Shown: positions 35,201 to 47,095 of the stretch, piece by piece
Layout of the letters: the number at the start of each line of letters is the position of its first letter
Numbering within the stretch: the stretch's first letter is position 1
From: Spisula solida
Taxonomy: Eukaryota; Mollusca; Bivalvia; Venerida; Mactridae
Direction: 5' to 3'
Assembly: GCA_947247005.1 (NCBI GenBank)
Contig: OX365955.1
Location: 17,465,322 to 17,529,321, forward strand
Length of the DNA stretch: 64,000 bases
The notes under the pieces: generated by a model
Database searches by the model: none
Seen by the model: the letters and a program-made list of their open reading frames with translations, nothing else
Told to the model about the DNA's origin: nothing
Position numbers and translations under genes: made by a program

Positions 35201-38026
35201 TCATTAATATACATTATAACATAAAAACGGTGATTTTGCCCATACGTTAACGGGACGAAAACCATGCGTAAACATAAAGATTCACGCGCTGTTAACGTCC
35301 AGTTTTACGTATGCTTATTTCAGGGCCGCGCCGGCGACTATAAACGTTGTACAGCGTCAAATGAACGGTAATTCTCATTTTATTTCTAACTACTAATTAG
35401 TTTTCTATAATATTTCCATAATATTTAAATTATAAATGTAAACAAACCCGCAGTATCCATGTTTTTTTTGTATTTGCCGATCCCGGAAGTTGACGTGCAT
35501 AACAATAACTGGTATGACGTTACGTTTGTTTTCGTGACGTCGCCACAAAATCTCCCGCCAAAATATCATTATTTAGACAAACAAACGCATTAATTGATGT
35601 TTTGTATGCTATAATAGCGTTTACGCATGTTTTTTTTCTTGTTATAACATATGCAGAGTCCCTCGGGAGCGTTGGTGCCCTCGCCCTGGCGGGCTTGGGC
35701 ACCAACTGTCCCTCGGGACTCTGCAGATGTTATAGCCCGAAAAAGCATGCGTTAACCCTACAACAATATTTGTATTTTCATTGAAGTTTCCATCCTTATC
35801 AGCCCTACTACGTAGACGTGTTTCATACATCTTCGTTGTGTTACTGTGCTTTGTATACAACTTTCACAAATTCGGATGTTAAACGTTATATAGTTACAGT
35901 ATCATAAGATACATGTATAACCGCTCGTTTGTAGATGTTGTTCACCCGTGAGTGTGCCAGGGTGGGTTTATGTCAGCTATATAGTACTTTATATGGCATA
36001 CTGAAATATCTATTATTTTCCTTTATTAACTGAATCTAACCGAACCGAACCCAAAAAGAAAGAATAATTAAATAAATAACCTTTAATTGTGCAATTCTTT
36101 GTCCTAATGTCACAAGCCTGTCCACGTTTGCATCCAGCACCACAAGGTGACTAAAAAGAACTAAATGAGTACATGCCAAATCTACTATAATTAAATTTTA
36201 ATTTTTATTGAAATAAAGGTAAACCTTTACCTAAAGACACTTTCTATAAAAGGACAACCCATACTTAAGAACGTTCGGTCCATTTAACGTTCAACGGGAA
36301 ACCTTAATCAATAATGTCAAAAGTTTCTATGTCTCAACGGATGGTTTAATTGTTATGTTTTTTCTCACTATTTCGCATTGCGCAATAAGCCTCGTAATTA
36401 ATTATAGTATGGATGATCAACAAATACGCGGAAAAAATTTTTTACTCGTCATTATAAGTTTTTGAAACTTTCTCAATATGTAGATATCTTTTTTATCACA
36501 TTGGCACATCACTGATCGTTAATACGAGAGGTGCGTAACTTTTATTTGAACAAAACTGAACATCGGAATTTGGCATACTAACACAATAAAACTGATTTAT
36601 TTCTATTGAGTCATATACGAACATGTATTAAGTAGTAAATACACTCATTTTGTGTCATACTTGCATTATTTTTCTAACCAAAATCAACCATCTTGTAGAG
36701 GACATTTTGTTTTTGTTTTAAGACAAATTGCCCCGATAGAATCATAAAGAAAGTGTTGGTATATTATGAATAAACCGTGTCAGTGAAGACAATCAGTAGT
36801 ATTTGTAATATGAAGGTTGGTATACGTTCATCTTCTTGTTTTGACAAAATGGCACCAAATATTAAAACTTAACAAAAATAGTCGAAACCTACAATCACCA
36901 TGTCCATTGGTTCTGTGATATCTAGGACAAATCCATTAACAGAAAAGTGGATGGCAGCGTAGTTGTAAGTATTAGTAGCTAGAAACGTTCAATCGCATTA
37001 TTTCGAAAATGTAAGATGCAGAATTTCAGAAACATTCGATGTTCATCAGTTCAATGCCAAGCAAACAAATGTCTACTACGGAACAGCGATTGGAAAAAAT
37101 GTTTCATTCATGGGGAGTTAATGTTTTATCCTGTCATCCTACAAAATATGTCATTTAGTACCTTATGAATTAGACTGGGAAGTATATTATACCCAAACAG
37201 TGGATACCGAAGTCTTCTGATGAAGTACATGTATTAATATAATTTAAAACTGGAGAATATTGAAACAATGAAAAGAGAAGCGAATTGTAAGTATCTGCAC
37301 TTGGAGGTTTTTAGCCTTAACAATGCAAAATCAACACACTCGATACAATAGTCCTGTTCTAAGGACATTACATATACATTCTGCAATGGTTGTTTATATC
37401 TCATGATACATAACTTTACACTATTGAATTGACCCAATTTGATTTCGATGTGAAATTTATGAAAATACTGGATGTTCAATTATGTTTAAATATAAGTTGA
37501 ACACCTCTCGTGCTACCAAAGATGTGATATCAGACCGAGTATCAGCAGTATAGGTTGCGTATTTGTTTATTAATCCTCGTGTATTTGTTACTTATTATTT
37601 TGTAACTGTTCTTTATATCCTTATAGTGGATGAATAAAAGTACATACTAGAGAAATTTATTCAAAAGTTCATCATTGTACGAAAATTATGTATATTTTAG
37701 AAAGTAACAGACATATGTACCTTTCTAACTTGAATATCCTTTTGTTGAACATAAATACAGCCGCCTGGTATGAATTCCGTTTCAATTTCCGTGAATATCT
37801 CACAAAGGGCCATTTGAACATGGTAGCTCATAGCTTTGCAATAAGACCGTAATCCACATTCAGTTACACAGTCAGAAATGCTAACTCTATGATAGGTTTG
37901 TATCCTGTATGTATCCCTTTGACAATGATTATTGAATGTTATGTTGTAATCAAGTTCCACGTCTTTGTTTGGTTTCACTAAGATACCTTGTACCAGCAGT
38001 GGTATTGTTAGATATATTAGCAACAT
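32223..38026 (-). CDS. Gene C: secreted apple/EGF-like/sushi/F-type lectin/PAN protein (408 aa, 6 exons)
   Basis: Minus-strand exons are 38026-37721, 36150-36081, 35031-34861, 33904-33689, 33182-32961 and 32464-32223. They sum to 1227 bases with every junction in frame. Residues 1-14 are a signal peptide; about 30-100 an apple domain (CVTECGLRSYCKAMSYH); 103-125 a four-Cys EGF-like segment; 126-182 a sushi module; 183-328 an F5/8C domain of F-type lectin (fucolectin) type; 329-408 a PAN-like domain (SFEECSTYC) ending in TAG. The lectin domain has WWEVDLG, a CTHT histidine, and RTDCCDDR across the exon 4/5 junction. In eel agglutinin the equivalent His and two Arg bind fucose, so fucose binding is plausible. 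Exons 3-5 are symmetrical phase 1-1. A secreted glycan-recognition role is inferred. Confidence 0.82.
35617..35756. mobile_element. GC-rich hairpin element in intron 2 of gene C
   Basis: The arms 35644-35680 and 35697-35733 pair almost perfectly: GCAGAGTCCCTCGGGA opposes TCCCTCGGGACTCTGC, and GTTGGTGCCC opposes GGGCACCAAC. The loop is GC-rich (TCGCCCTGGCGGGCTT). Weaker pairing extends outward to about 35617 and 35756 (TTTACGCATG against GCATGCGTTAA). It is a GC island in AT-rich DNA, probably a foldback MITE; the short open frames here follow from it. Confidence 0.65.
36525..37510. mobile_element. Mariner-type relic (about 1 kb) in intron 1 of gene C
   Basis: The left end CGAGAGGTGCGTAACTTTTA and the inverted right end CGAGAGGTGTTCAACTTATA pair for about 45 bases. 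TA precedes the left end; the right flank is TG, so the duplication may have mutated. Length and CGAG(G/A)GGT-type ends match the relic at 19279. The interior has only broken frames, and I could not identify transposase motifs securely. Confidence 0.6.
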
Positions 38027-38400
38027 TGTGAAGGTAATCGGCTGAAATATATATATTCATATTGTTCAATTGGTGCATTATCATTTTTTGACGTTTCACA
38101 AAATCATACAACGAAATATAATTTATTTGTTTCATTCTTAGCAGTAACCTAATGCGACGAACCGCAACCTTCTTGCACAAATATATAGTACTTCTGTCAA
38201 ATATGTGCGTTACGTTGCAGCCCAAAGGCCAGCAGTGTGAAAATTGAAAGTCTAGCATATGTCTAATCAATTTAGTATAAATAATTGATAAACAGAAAAT
38301 ATGTTGTAATTAATCAAAGTTTTACTCCAAAGTGTCCAATAGTATGGTCAGTAATATTGGCCCAAAACAGTTTTGATTGTGATTTACCTTTTATGTTATA

Positions 38401-38548
38401 GTTAGAACATATTAAGTAAATTTTAATGATTAAAAAGGCCAGAGCGAGCGAAGCGAAGCGAGGCCTTTTTTAATGATTAAAAAGGCCAGAGCGAGCGAAG
38501 CGAAGCGAGGCCTTTTTAGTCATTAAAATTTACTTAATATGTTCTAAC
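38401..38548. repeat. Nested palindrome: 29-bp perfect arms around two 47-bp hairpin units
   Basis: GTTAGAACATATTAAGTAAA and its continuation (38401-38429) are exactly inverted at 38520-38548. Between them a 47-base unit occurs twice (from 38424 and 38471), each a hairpin with AAAAAGGCC opposing GGCCTTTTT around a GAGCGAGCGAAGCGAAGCGA core. Adjacent sequence to about 38706 starts AGAATATAAC and ends GTTATATTCT, suggesting the palindrome sits beside another MITE. Confidence 0.85.
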
Positions 38549-38553
38549 TAACT

Positions 38554-38706
38554 TAGAATATAACATTCTGCATTCTGATTGGCCGATAGAAATTAGCGCC
38601 AACGCATGACGTCAAGTCTGTTAAGAGAAAATTTTAATGATTAAATTTCCATTTAACCGCGAAAATGCGGCGTTTTCATTTGCTCATAATGTAGGTTATA
38701 TTCTAA
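38554..38706. mobile_element. Small MITE-like element with AGAATATAAC ends
   Basis: AGAATATAAC near 38554 is inverted as GTTATATTCT near 38697-38706. The interior contains CATTCTGATTGGCC and a TTTTAATGATTAAA palindrome that also occurs in the neighbouring hairpin units, so the two repeats are probably related. No coding potential. Confidence 0.5.
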
Positions 38707-40431
38707 AGTAAAGGAACAAACCCTAACCAATACACATTCATATTTTTATGGTTAGTCTTCTCTGGACAGGCCTATACTGCAGCGTGTCAACAAAGCCCTA
38801 TATAGCTCGTTTTTACCATTGAATGAACAAATTGCTGTACACTTCATTTAAAAAATCTTTCATGGATGTTAGCTTTCTCTTATTTTAGAAAAATATGTAA
38901 ATAAACATATAACTACAGGATGGATATATATGTGAGTCATGTTATGTATAGGTGCTACTAACCTTATCCCAACAAAATATCCAAATATATCACATATTCA
39001 ACTTAATTGCTACATACATTTTCGTATAAACGCACATGTTTTTATCATTTAATTGTGAAGTTAACAACAAATACAATTATAGATCTGGAGCTACGAGTCT
39101 GATCCCTTTATGTTTTTGCACGAATGACATTTTAAGAATAAATCAGTTTCCACGAATAGATTATGTTTTATTGGACATTTTAGTTACCTCTCGGAAATGA
39201 TATGTGGTTGCTGGACTAACTCAAACATTTGACTTTTTTTCAAACAAACGGAACAAAGAAAAATGTGACGTTGACCATAAATTATTTACATACATTCTGA
39301 CATACATATCATGGTAGGGCACCTTATTGTTAAAGTTAGCATACATTGTTACAGGCTATGTTTGATTTTGTGTAGAGCAATTTATTATTTATACTAGGTG
39401 ATAAACTAGATAGCTACATGTGTCAATCTAGTGTTGAATGTATTCAGTTATATTTCCCTATTCTGACAGTTCATTCCTGCTACGGTTATTTACAATACGT
39501 TTGTGATCATTCAAATTCTCATAATTCATACACCCATTTCTCATTGACAAATACGTAAAATAACTATTAATTTAATGTATTGTTCGCAATAGCTTTTACC
39601 TTATCAATTATTGAAAACAAATGAATTAATTTAAAAAATTTATGTTTACTTGTCAAAAGTGTGTTCATTCGTAACTTTTCTATTTTAAATATTCTCAGCA
39701 TAAAACAAACATTTCGTATTTTATCTAGAACTCGTATTTCTATTGACGTAACCTTATCTAAAAGACTTTGTATTCCTTCCCTTGTGCTATACATGTGTTT
39801 AGTTGGCAATGATCGACAATCAAAGGTAGAAAATTGGAACTATAACATATATCACTTATTGTCATTGCATCGCATACTACATTTACGAGGGTTGTACAAA
39901 TTGGAAGTGTTGCTATATCATTCTTATTACAATGAATTTTCAAATAGTCAGCTGCATATAAAATATCATTGTATTAGTTTAAACGTGATACCTAACATTT
40001 TAAAATCTGTTCTGTGTAGCTGTAACAATACATCATGTAACATTGTCTACTCGTGTATACTAATGCTTAAATGATTGGGAAAATATGTGTGAACATATTT
40101 GGTCCCATTAAAGAATCGTTGTTTTCTTAATTCGGGAGCAAATACAATATTTAAAATAACTTGAATGGTGCAATGGTGGCAAGTTATGTCTTATTCATCA
40201 ACTATTTGATAGTTTAAGAAATTTAAAAGTGGTGTATTTTATTTGGAAATGGACCCCATGGACGCGAGTATTTACAATTAGGCATGTCGCTCAATGTGTT
40301 GGCACATCATTTGGAGCTATTCTTACAATTTTAAAGCATATTACAAAATTGGGACGATACATATAGTTTTGGTACCCCTATCAACATTGAGACGCCAGCA
40401 CATATGCCCTTGCAAAAACGTCGACTGTTAG

Positions 40432-41100
40432 CAAATGTTTTTTTTTGTTTTTTTTTGAGGTGGAGTGATTGTTTATTATCCTCGTCAATAGGTGTGCCTG
40501 GGTCGAGGGCATCCCAGTACACACCTTACAAATTCTGTATTAGTACATACATAAATATATACATGTAAATGTGTATTAGTAGACAAGGTAATACATAATA
40601 ATTATATATAGAAGAGTTTGAAATGCTAATACCGTAGTTGTAATATTTGGTATACAGATACTCCAAAATTTTAACAATATTATACATTGAATATTGAAAA
40701 CATATTATTATATTATGCCTGAATACAGATGGTGTTTGTGATACTTATAAACAAAAACACTCTCCCCAGTTGTATAGATAAAATGACAATGGGACATTCT
40801 CAAATAGTACACTGGTTCCGGTTTGGCGGGCTATCTAAATTATAAGTATAGGTGTCTTATCTGGACATTCATCTAAAAAATTCTGTTATTTCATTCCAAT
40901 TATCATTGAAATGGCTGACTGTGTGATTTGTAATAGCAATTTCTTTTAATATATTGCATTAGTACCTAATATAGTGTTTAGCGCACTGAATGGTTGGAAC
41001 TGTTTCTTTAAATCTGCAATTATATATATCTTTTCGTGTAGTAGAATAAGAGATTTAATGCTATACAGTTTTTATCTCGTATTCCTAAAATAAATTTTCT
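40432..41100 (-). mobile_element. Possible LINE 3' fragment with poly-A tail
   Basis: Read on the minus strand, a broken frame near 41050-40900 gives KRYIYNCRFKETVPTIQ and FNDNWNEITEFF-like stretches typical of LINE C-termini. The segment ends with TGGGATGCCCTCGACCCAGG and then an A-rich tail (the T runs at 40438-40456). Decay is heavy, so the family assignment is tentative. Confidence 0.4.
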
Positions 41101-41635
41101 CTACTGAGATGATTTGTTACCGTGGCACTGTTAGCAAATGTAATGATCACAAACGAGACACAGGTTCAGTTCGTCACCATGCGACAGATCCATGAACAAA
41201 TATTGGCCAGCAAAGACAGAACAAAAGTATGCATTGCAAAACGCACAATGGACACCAGTAGAAATGTATATCTTTTTACCATTAAATTTGATGTTATAAA
41301 ATGGAAAATTTGTAAATGCCAAGCTTAACTAAGGTAAATTATTGCATAAATAGAAGAAATAATCCAAAAACAGCTACCAAGCTATATATTTGAAGGATGG
41401 CATGCTATTGCAAAGCAATGGGCCTCCACCTGCAGCAGCCATTAACGCGACTTCCGGAGAAGCGTGAACGTTCTAGAGCTTTCCGATCATCCTTATTTGT
41501 AACGAATTGTCCCTTGAGATATTTATTTGTTCAAACGACTCTTAAATTACATTGTCAGGAAAATATCAGTTACGTTAAGATCTCGGTTTGGCTCATGTCT
41601 AGTATATGCACAGTGTACACAGGAATGATATTTTG

Positions 41636-41830
41636 TGAAAACAAGAAAAATGTGTCTGAAAACTACTCTTTACTTATGGAAAAAACAAGTTTTTTAAACT
41701 TCAGTTTGGTCAACATGAAATGAAAATAGGCTTATAAGCAGCGCCCTGAGATGCAGATTTCAAATACATGTAAACGCAAGTCTTATAAGGTCGTAAGTAG
41801 TACTAATTCTAATTCTAAGCCAGCTATATA
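41636..41830 (+). repeat. Dispersed repeat, partner of 46905-47095
   Basis: Both segments contain CTGAAAACTACTCTTTACTT, then CAGTTTGGTCAACATGA, GAAAATAGG, GCGC(C/T)CTGAG(A/G)TGCAGATT and TTCTAAGCCAGC in the same order. By eye identity is about 85% with indels. Two direct copies 5.3 kb apart suggest a dispersed repeat; element type unknown. Confidence 0.6.
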
Positions 41831-42819
41831 TCAAGACCAATGACACGGCTTGCACTCTGAGCTACAAAGAGTTATATTATATACCCAGTGTTCATTCAAT
41901 ACCAAACCTAAGTCCTATGTATGTGTATCAACCACCATTAAATGATCGTTAGCAGGCATAAGACTTTAGCTAATGGACATTCTTCCTTTGACACCACTCA
42001 TCATTTAGTTAAACACTGGTAATCTGTAACATTCTCAGACATTATCAAACTACCGTCAATATACAAATGTACAATATTTAGCGTTTTAAATAGAATACTC
42101 ACCTGATCACATTGATTTAAGACCCTGGTGTTATGCTCATTCATGTCTGACGAGTCTCATTGTAATGAAGCTAGGCGCTGTCGTCGCTTATGTGTGGCTT
42201 TTGATTGTCTGTTCGCTACAGTATTTACTTACAGACATCTTCTGAATTCCACGCTGTATACCAATACAAAAGGACTTCAGTGGTGGAATTCAATATTGCT
42301 CTTATTTAATTGTAGAATTGTATACCGCTTGTTACTGACCTTGAGTTAATCTGATTGGTTGTCCTTATCCTTAAATCAAGTAAATTTAATATTGAATACC
42401 ACCCAAAATCAATAATTACAAATTTGTACATTGAACACGATGGATATATAAAACAACACTAACGTTATACCGACCCGACGTCGAATGAGTCAGTACACAA
42501 ATATTTTGCTTTGACATTGAATGAGCCTAATGAGTACTATGAACACAGCGTATTTATAAACGACTGTACGTTAATTGGGATGTTGTGATTGGATTTAAAT
42601 GATTGGATACAAAAATACAAATAATAGCAAGTAATAATATGAAATACTGAGCATAATACAAAAGACATAATGGCCAGTTGTACATACATTTGTATTCAAT
42701 ATTATTATATAATTTTCTCTTCTTCGCATACACATTATTATTCAATATATGCTCATGTTATCTAGACTAATTGATAATCGTTCAAGACGTTTTGTGCGGA
42801 AAGTGTACACCAGGTACAT

Positions 42820-42920
42820 TTTATGCCCCCAATCTTTGATGAGGGGGTATATTGCTTTGCACATGTCTGTCTGTATGTTGGTCGGTTGGTGGTATATAAC
42901 GGTATCCGTTCAATAACTCA
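42820..42920. mobile_element. MITE-like repeat end with TATGCCCCC stem
   Basis: TATGCCCCCAATCTTTGATG is followed by AGGGGGTATA, a short stem, then GTCTGTCTGTATGTTGGTCGG. This arrangement resembles ends of widespread small invertebrate repeats. No second end could be located. Confidence 0.4.
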
Positions 42921-43905
42921 ATCAGTTTACCTCATATACCCAAATAAGTTTCCCTAATCATCTTACGATGTATTTATCATGCGCGTTTTAAAAATCTATA
43001 AATGAACAAAAGGTAAAAAAAATGTTTCTCACTTAAATAATCTATACTATTGGTGTTTGGAGATATTGTTTTTTATTAATGGTTCTACGTTTAGGTCGAA
43101 ATGTATTCAGTTAATGAATGATGATGTTACTTGATTCTGATAAATCACTATGTATGTTGTTCAAAAGTGAACAATTAATTCATAAATAGCGGATGTTAAT
43201 GAAATATTCATATTAGGTAATGGGTTAATGAGGGAATATTAACTTTGGAGAAATTGTCACACACGATTAATTTTGGCGGCAATAAGTTTAGTTTATTTCC
43301 CAATACATAAGACTTTACAGTCTATAAGTAGTACAAATATTCACAATACAAATTTAAACACAATATAGTCAATGACAACAGTAATAATGCATGTCTTTGT
43401 CCGATCACTGAGTCACATCAAAATTATTGAAAATACAATATAAATTGAAACACGTACACTTACAACGATAATAATGAATACGATTGTTTATTTAATGCTA
43501 ACTGGTGAGATATGGAGTTCTATTAGTGAAATAAAACCTATATCAGACACTGGCTAACACCTACAATGTGATTGATATAAGCTCCGCCCCCTCACAGGAA
43601 CTACTTTAATTTTACCAACCACCGAACACTAAACTGTCAGTAACTTTTTTATTACTGAACGGAAACATGTCATGTGGGGGTTCATATTCTTGGTTTGACC
43701 ATTTCCTACAAGTTGGTGCATGATTTGATGCAAAATTCTCCAGAACAAATGTTTTCACGCAAACAATATTCACCAAAATCCAAGATGGCGGATTTTGATT
43801 TACAAAATATGAATGGAATAACATATGCATACGCAGACTAACCACAGCGGTAATTTAGCATAAATAGTACCAGTTTTGACACCAGATAAACATTAGATAA
43901 ATAAA

Positions 43906-44050
43906 ATATTTGTTTGTTTTGATTGAATATGGTTAATATCTCATCTTGTAGTGATACAATTTTGATATTTTCAATCGTGGTCTTGAAAATATTTAATTTT
44001 ACCACTACACGATGAGATATAAACCACATTCAATCAAAACAAACAAATAT
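43906..44050. repeat. Imperfect palindrome, arms about 70 bp
   Basis: ATATTTGTTTGTTTTGATTG at 43906 is inverted at 44031-44050, and pairing continues inward (TATCTCATCTTGTAGTG against CACTACACGATGAGATA) to a short loop near 43980. By eye over 85% paired. Probably a hairpin MITE. Confidence 0.75.
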
Positions 44051-44164
44051 CCTCTATATATGAAAACACGAAACAAACAAAAATTCCAAAGTTATAGTAA
44101 ATACAATACCTAATAATTAATTGTAGTATAATGTAGTGGGAGTTGCATAAGAGTGTATTAATTT

Positions 44165-44783
44165 GAGCCGTTTCCCAGGAAAAACGGGCTTTGTGGTATT
44201 GTATTAGTATTTATGTAGATCTAATAAGGTTAAGAAAACCCTCCTAAATGACAAAAACGTCATGCTCCTTGATTTAAGTTTAAGTTCTTGGATAATATAG
44301 AACTATGTCTGAGATTTATTTTTTCTCTAGAATCATGTTAAAATATCTTCTGTCGTTGCTATGGTGAACAATTTCTGAAGAGCATCCATATTGAGACAAC
44401 GAGGGGTTAGTGGTTGAAAACAGTTGCTAAGTTTTTCTAAAGGCTAAAATTCACGATTGAGATATGTTTTATTAAAAAAGAAATATAATTCTAAAATGTG
44501 ATACAATTTTGAAAAGTTTACGTCAAGAACTCATCAAATACTGGATTAATGAACTTCTTGTTAACGTAACGTCAAATGACGTTTGAATGGCGTTTGCGAC
44601 GTCACTAACAAAGTAGGAGGAGGGGTTACGTTTATAAGTCTGTAACTTTGTAATTTGATGTTATAGTTTGCTCAAATTTTTTGAAAATGTTCAAAAGAGT
44701 CTTACTAATGCTGTACAAAAACATGTATTATGATGATTTTTCATATTTTTGTCACTAAGCCCGGTTTTCCTGAAAAACCGCTC
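44165..44783. mobile_element. 619-bp MITE with imperfect inverted ends
   Basis: The left end GAGCCGTTTCCCAGGAAAAA and the inverted right end GAGCGGTTTTTCAGGAAAAC pair over about 27 bases. ATTT lies outside both ends and may be a target duplication. The interior has no open frame; GACGTTTGAATGGCGTTTGC near 44580 recurs in degenerate form at 17204. Confidence 0.6.
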
Positions 44784-45739
44784 ATTTGTATAAAATGTTT
44801 TGTTTTCAATTAATACAGTGATCAGAAACAAAATAACACTCTTGCTATTAAATTAAATGAAGAACTTAGTTTGGAATGGTTGACTTCTGCGTACCTGGTG
44901 ATTGTATCACAGAAAAGACGCATATTATAGACCATTAGCTTAAGTGGCTTTGCAAGATTTATTTTAAAAGTGTGATTATTTATTCATGAATTGTTCTGTT
45001 CTATAACTTACATTTGTATTTCAAATGAATATGAATATTTCAAATCTTCGTATTCTTTGATGTAAATTTACTACATCGATCGACATTTACACACAACAAA
45101 CATTTGTGTTAGTTTTTTGTTTTGTTACATACTGCTAGTCGTTAAAACGCCACATACGTTTAAGCCCCCTCACACGGTGAATATAGTTAGTAGGGTGTCA
45201 TACTTTCATCCAATATATCTTCCGTTATAGTTCTCGCGGTATTGTTGACATGTAGGGAAGTTGTAAAATGTATATTGAATGAAAATTATTTCTGTTTTAG
45301 GACTAGTTTGGTCAGGTGTCAGCCGCATATTGCTCAATATTGGACAGGCATATGAATTAATTGATTGTCGTCAGTGCCTTTTATAAATAGGTAAGCAATC
45401 GTAAAATTGAATTTGGCTGGGGTAATGTTTGGTACAAATAGGGTACGTGTTGACTGTCTATGGTATAAAATAATGTGTCTGGAGAACGATAACATTGATG
45501 AAAATATTATTTGGTGTTGAAAAATAGAGAGCAGTACTTTGTTGTATACGTTGACTTTTGTATTCAACGTTTTTCCACAAGATCTGACACAAACAAAGAG
45601 ATGGTCATTATCAACCCATGATTTAACATCGGAAAGTGACAAACAAACGTATACGAAGGATGAGACTGTGGCTCGATACATCAGTCTGACACCTACTTTC
45701 TGTCGGAATCGCATAATATGTAAGCATACATCTCCTTAT

Positions 45740-45865
45740 TAGCTACTACCTACATTCCATATTTCATATACCTAACTTGGGATTCTGTTTTTTGACGTAT
45801 GGACGGATTGGTGAATTGCGGGCAAAACTGCCGTCCCCCTCGGTTGTGTACTACAATTTGGGTTT
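45740..45865. repeat. Degenerate relative of the 18842 MITE end
   Basis: CTACCTACATTCCATATTTC, CTTGGGATTCTG, GACGTATGGACGGA and GGGCAAAACTGCCGTCCCCC follow the order of CATACTAAGTTTCATAAAC, GCTTGGAAACTG, GACGGACGGACGGA and GGGCAAACCTATAGTCCCCT at 18948-19055. Left end not found. Confidence 0.45.
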
Positions 45866-46904
45866 GAAAACATTTCAAAACTTTGACTGAAATATCTCCA
45901 TGTACGTGTGGGTTAGGGAGGTAAGTAGACCAGAACGTTTCTTTTTTGAGCATGGTGAGCTATCTCCCATATTAAAACAATTTGATAGTTAAACGTTGAA
46001 GTCTGCTGCTAAATATGCGTCCGTTCAGCCGATTGTGCATTATCTCCCCCCGCCCCCCAATCCTGATCATCGAGTAGCTACGATGTCGTAGATGTAATGC
46101 CTCTGATTGATATACATGTATTATGTACAATTGCCTTCATGTATATTAATAAAGAGTAAACGACATCTTCAGCAATTTCAAAATCCTGCACAGATAGTCG
46201 GTATAAGCTGTAAAGCCGAGATACTCAATGAAGGATCTCACAAAGATTGTATAGGGGCTTCAATAACTGGATTGGTCTGAACACTAACACCATATAATAT
46301 GCTTCATTAAAGTCAGCAACTGTCCAGGAGGATAATTTATTGCTCTTCAAATTTTTCGGTACAAATATATTGGGGAACAAACAAAGTTTTATTATTTGTA
46401 ACTGGCTTAGTATATACTAAGAAATAGTTACTTAGCCAAATAGCATTGAATTTCGTTGTTTTTTTTCAAATTCATTAACACTTCCTTACAAACAGAATAT
46501 GCAACGCAACAGAAATAAGACATCGTGGTTGACAGATGATTCGTTAACGATATGTTCTTTTTCTAAAATTATACAGACAGTTAAATTGCCATCATGTTTA
46601 AAATGTCTCAAGAGTCCCCACCCGGTTAGCAGTGGGTTACATTGTACAGGCAATAAAATTGAAATTATTGTTCCACCTAGAACTGTAAGTTATACTCAAC
46701 CTTGCTATTAAGGTTTCTTGAAAAATATAAATATTACATAATTTTAGATCTAGCAGATATATGCAGTGGAGTTAAATGAATCGATTGGTTAGTCAAGTGT
46801 GATAGTTTCCTGTCGACAAGATTACAGGAATGTGCTGACTGATTTTGTAGGTTAAACAAATCGCTTGCTTAGAGTTATAAGGTCCATAAAGTACAAAATT
46901 AATA

Positions 46905-47095
46905 TTTTGAGGAAACAAGAAAAAAACTGTCTGAAAACTACTCTTTACTTATGGAAAAACAACTTTTTAAAATTCAGTTTGGTCAACATGACCACTTCCG
47001 ATGTTTATGAAAATAGGTTTTTAAGAAGCGCTCTGAGGTGCAGATTAAGGTTGTAAGTAACACTTATGACCTTCTCATTCTAAGCCAGCGAAATA
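46905..47095 (+). repeat. Dispersed repeat, partner of 41636-41830
   Basis: Second copy of the repeat described at 41636, same orientation, including the GAAAACTACTCTTTACTTAT and TTCTAAGCCAGC landmarks. Confidence 0.6.

Larger units (their letters stand above)
38027..43905. other. Long non-coding interval after the 5' end of gene C
   Basis: The first few hundred bases should hold the gene C promoter. Listed separately are the hairpin at 38401, a LINE-like fragment at 40432 and repeats at 41640 and 42820. No open frame here has a recognisable domain; the longest (39661-40074, plus, 137 codons) is not recognised. Confidence 0.45.

Noticed and set aside
39661..40074. Plus-strand 137-codon frame
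   Set aside because: No recognisable domain, an antisense frame is open over part of it, and no splice or promoter context supports it. Such a length can arise by chance in 64 kb.
41397..41723. Plus-strand 108-codon frame
   Set aside because: Its 3' half lies in the dispersed repeat shared with 46905-47095.
45334..45714. Minus-strand 126-codon frame
   Set aside because: No known domain and no matching exon structure; the opposite strand is also open.
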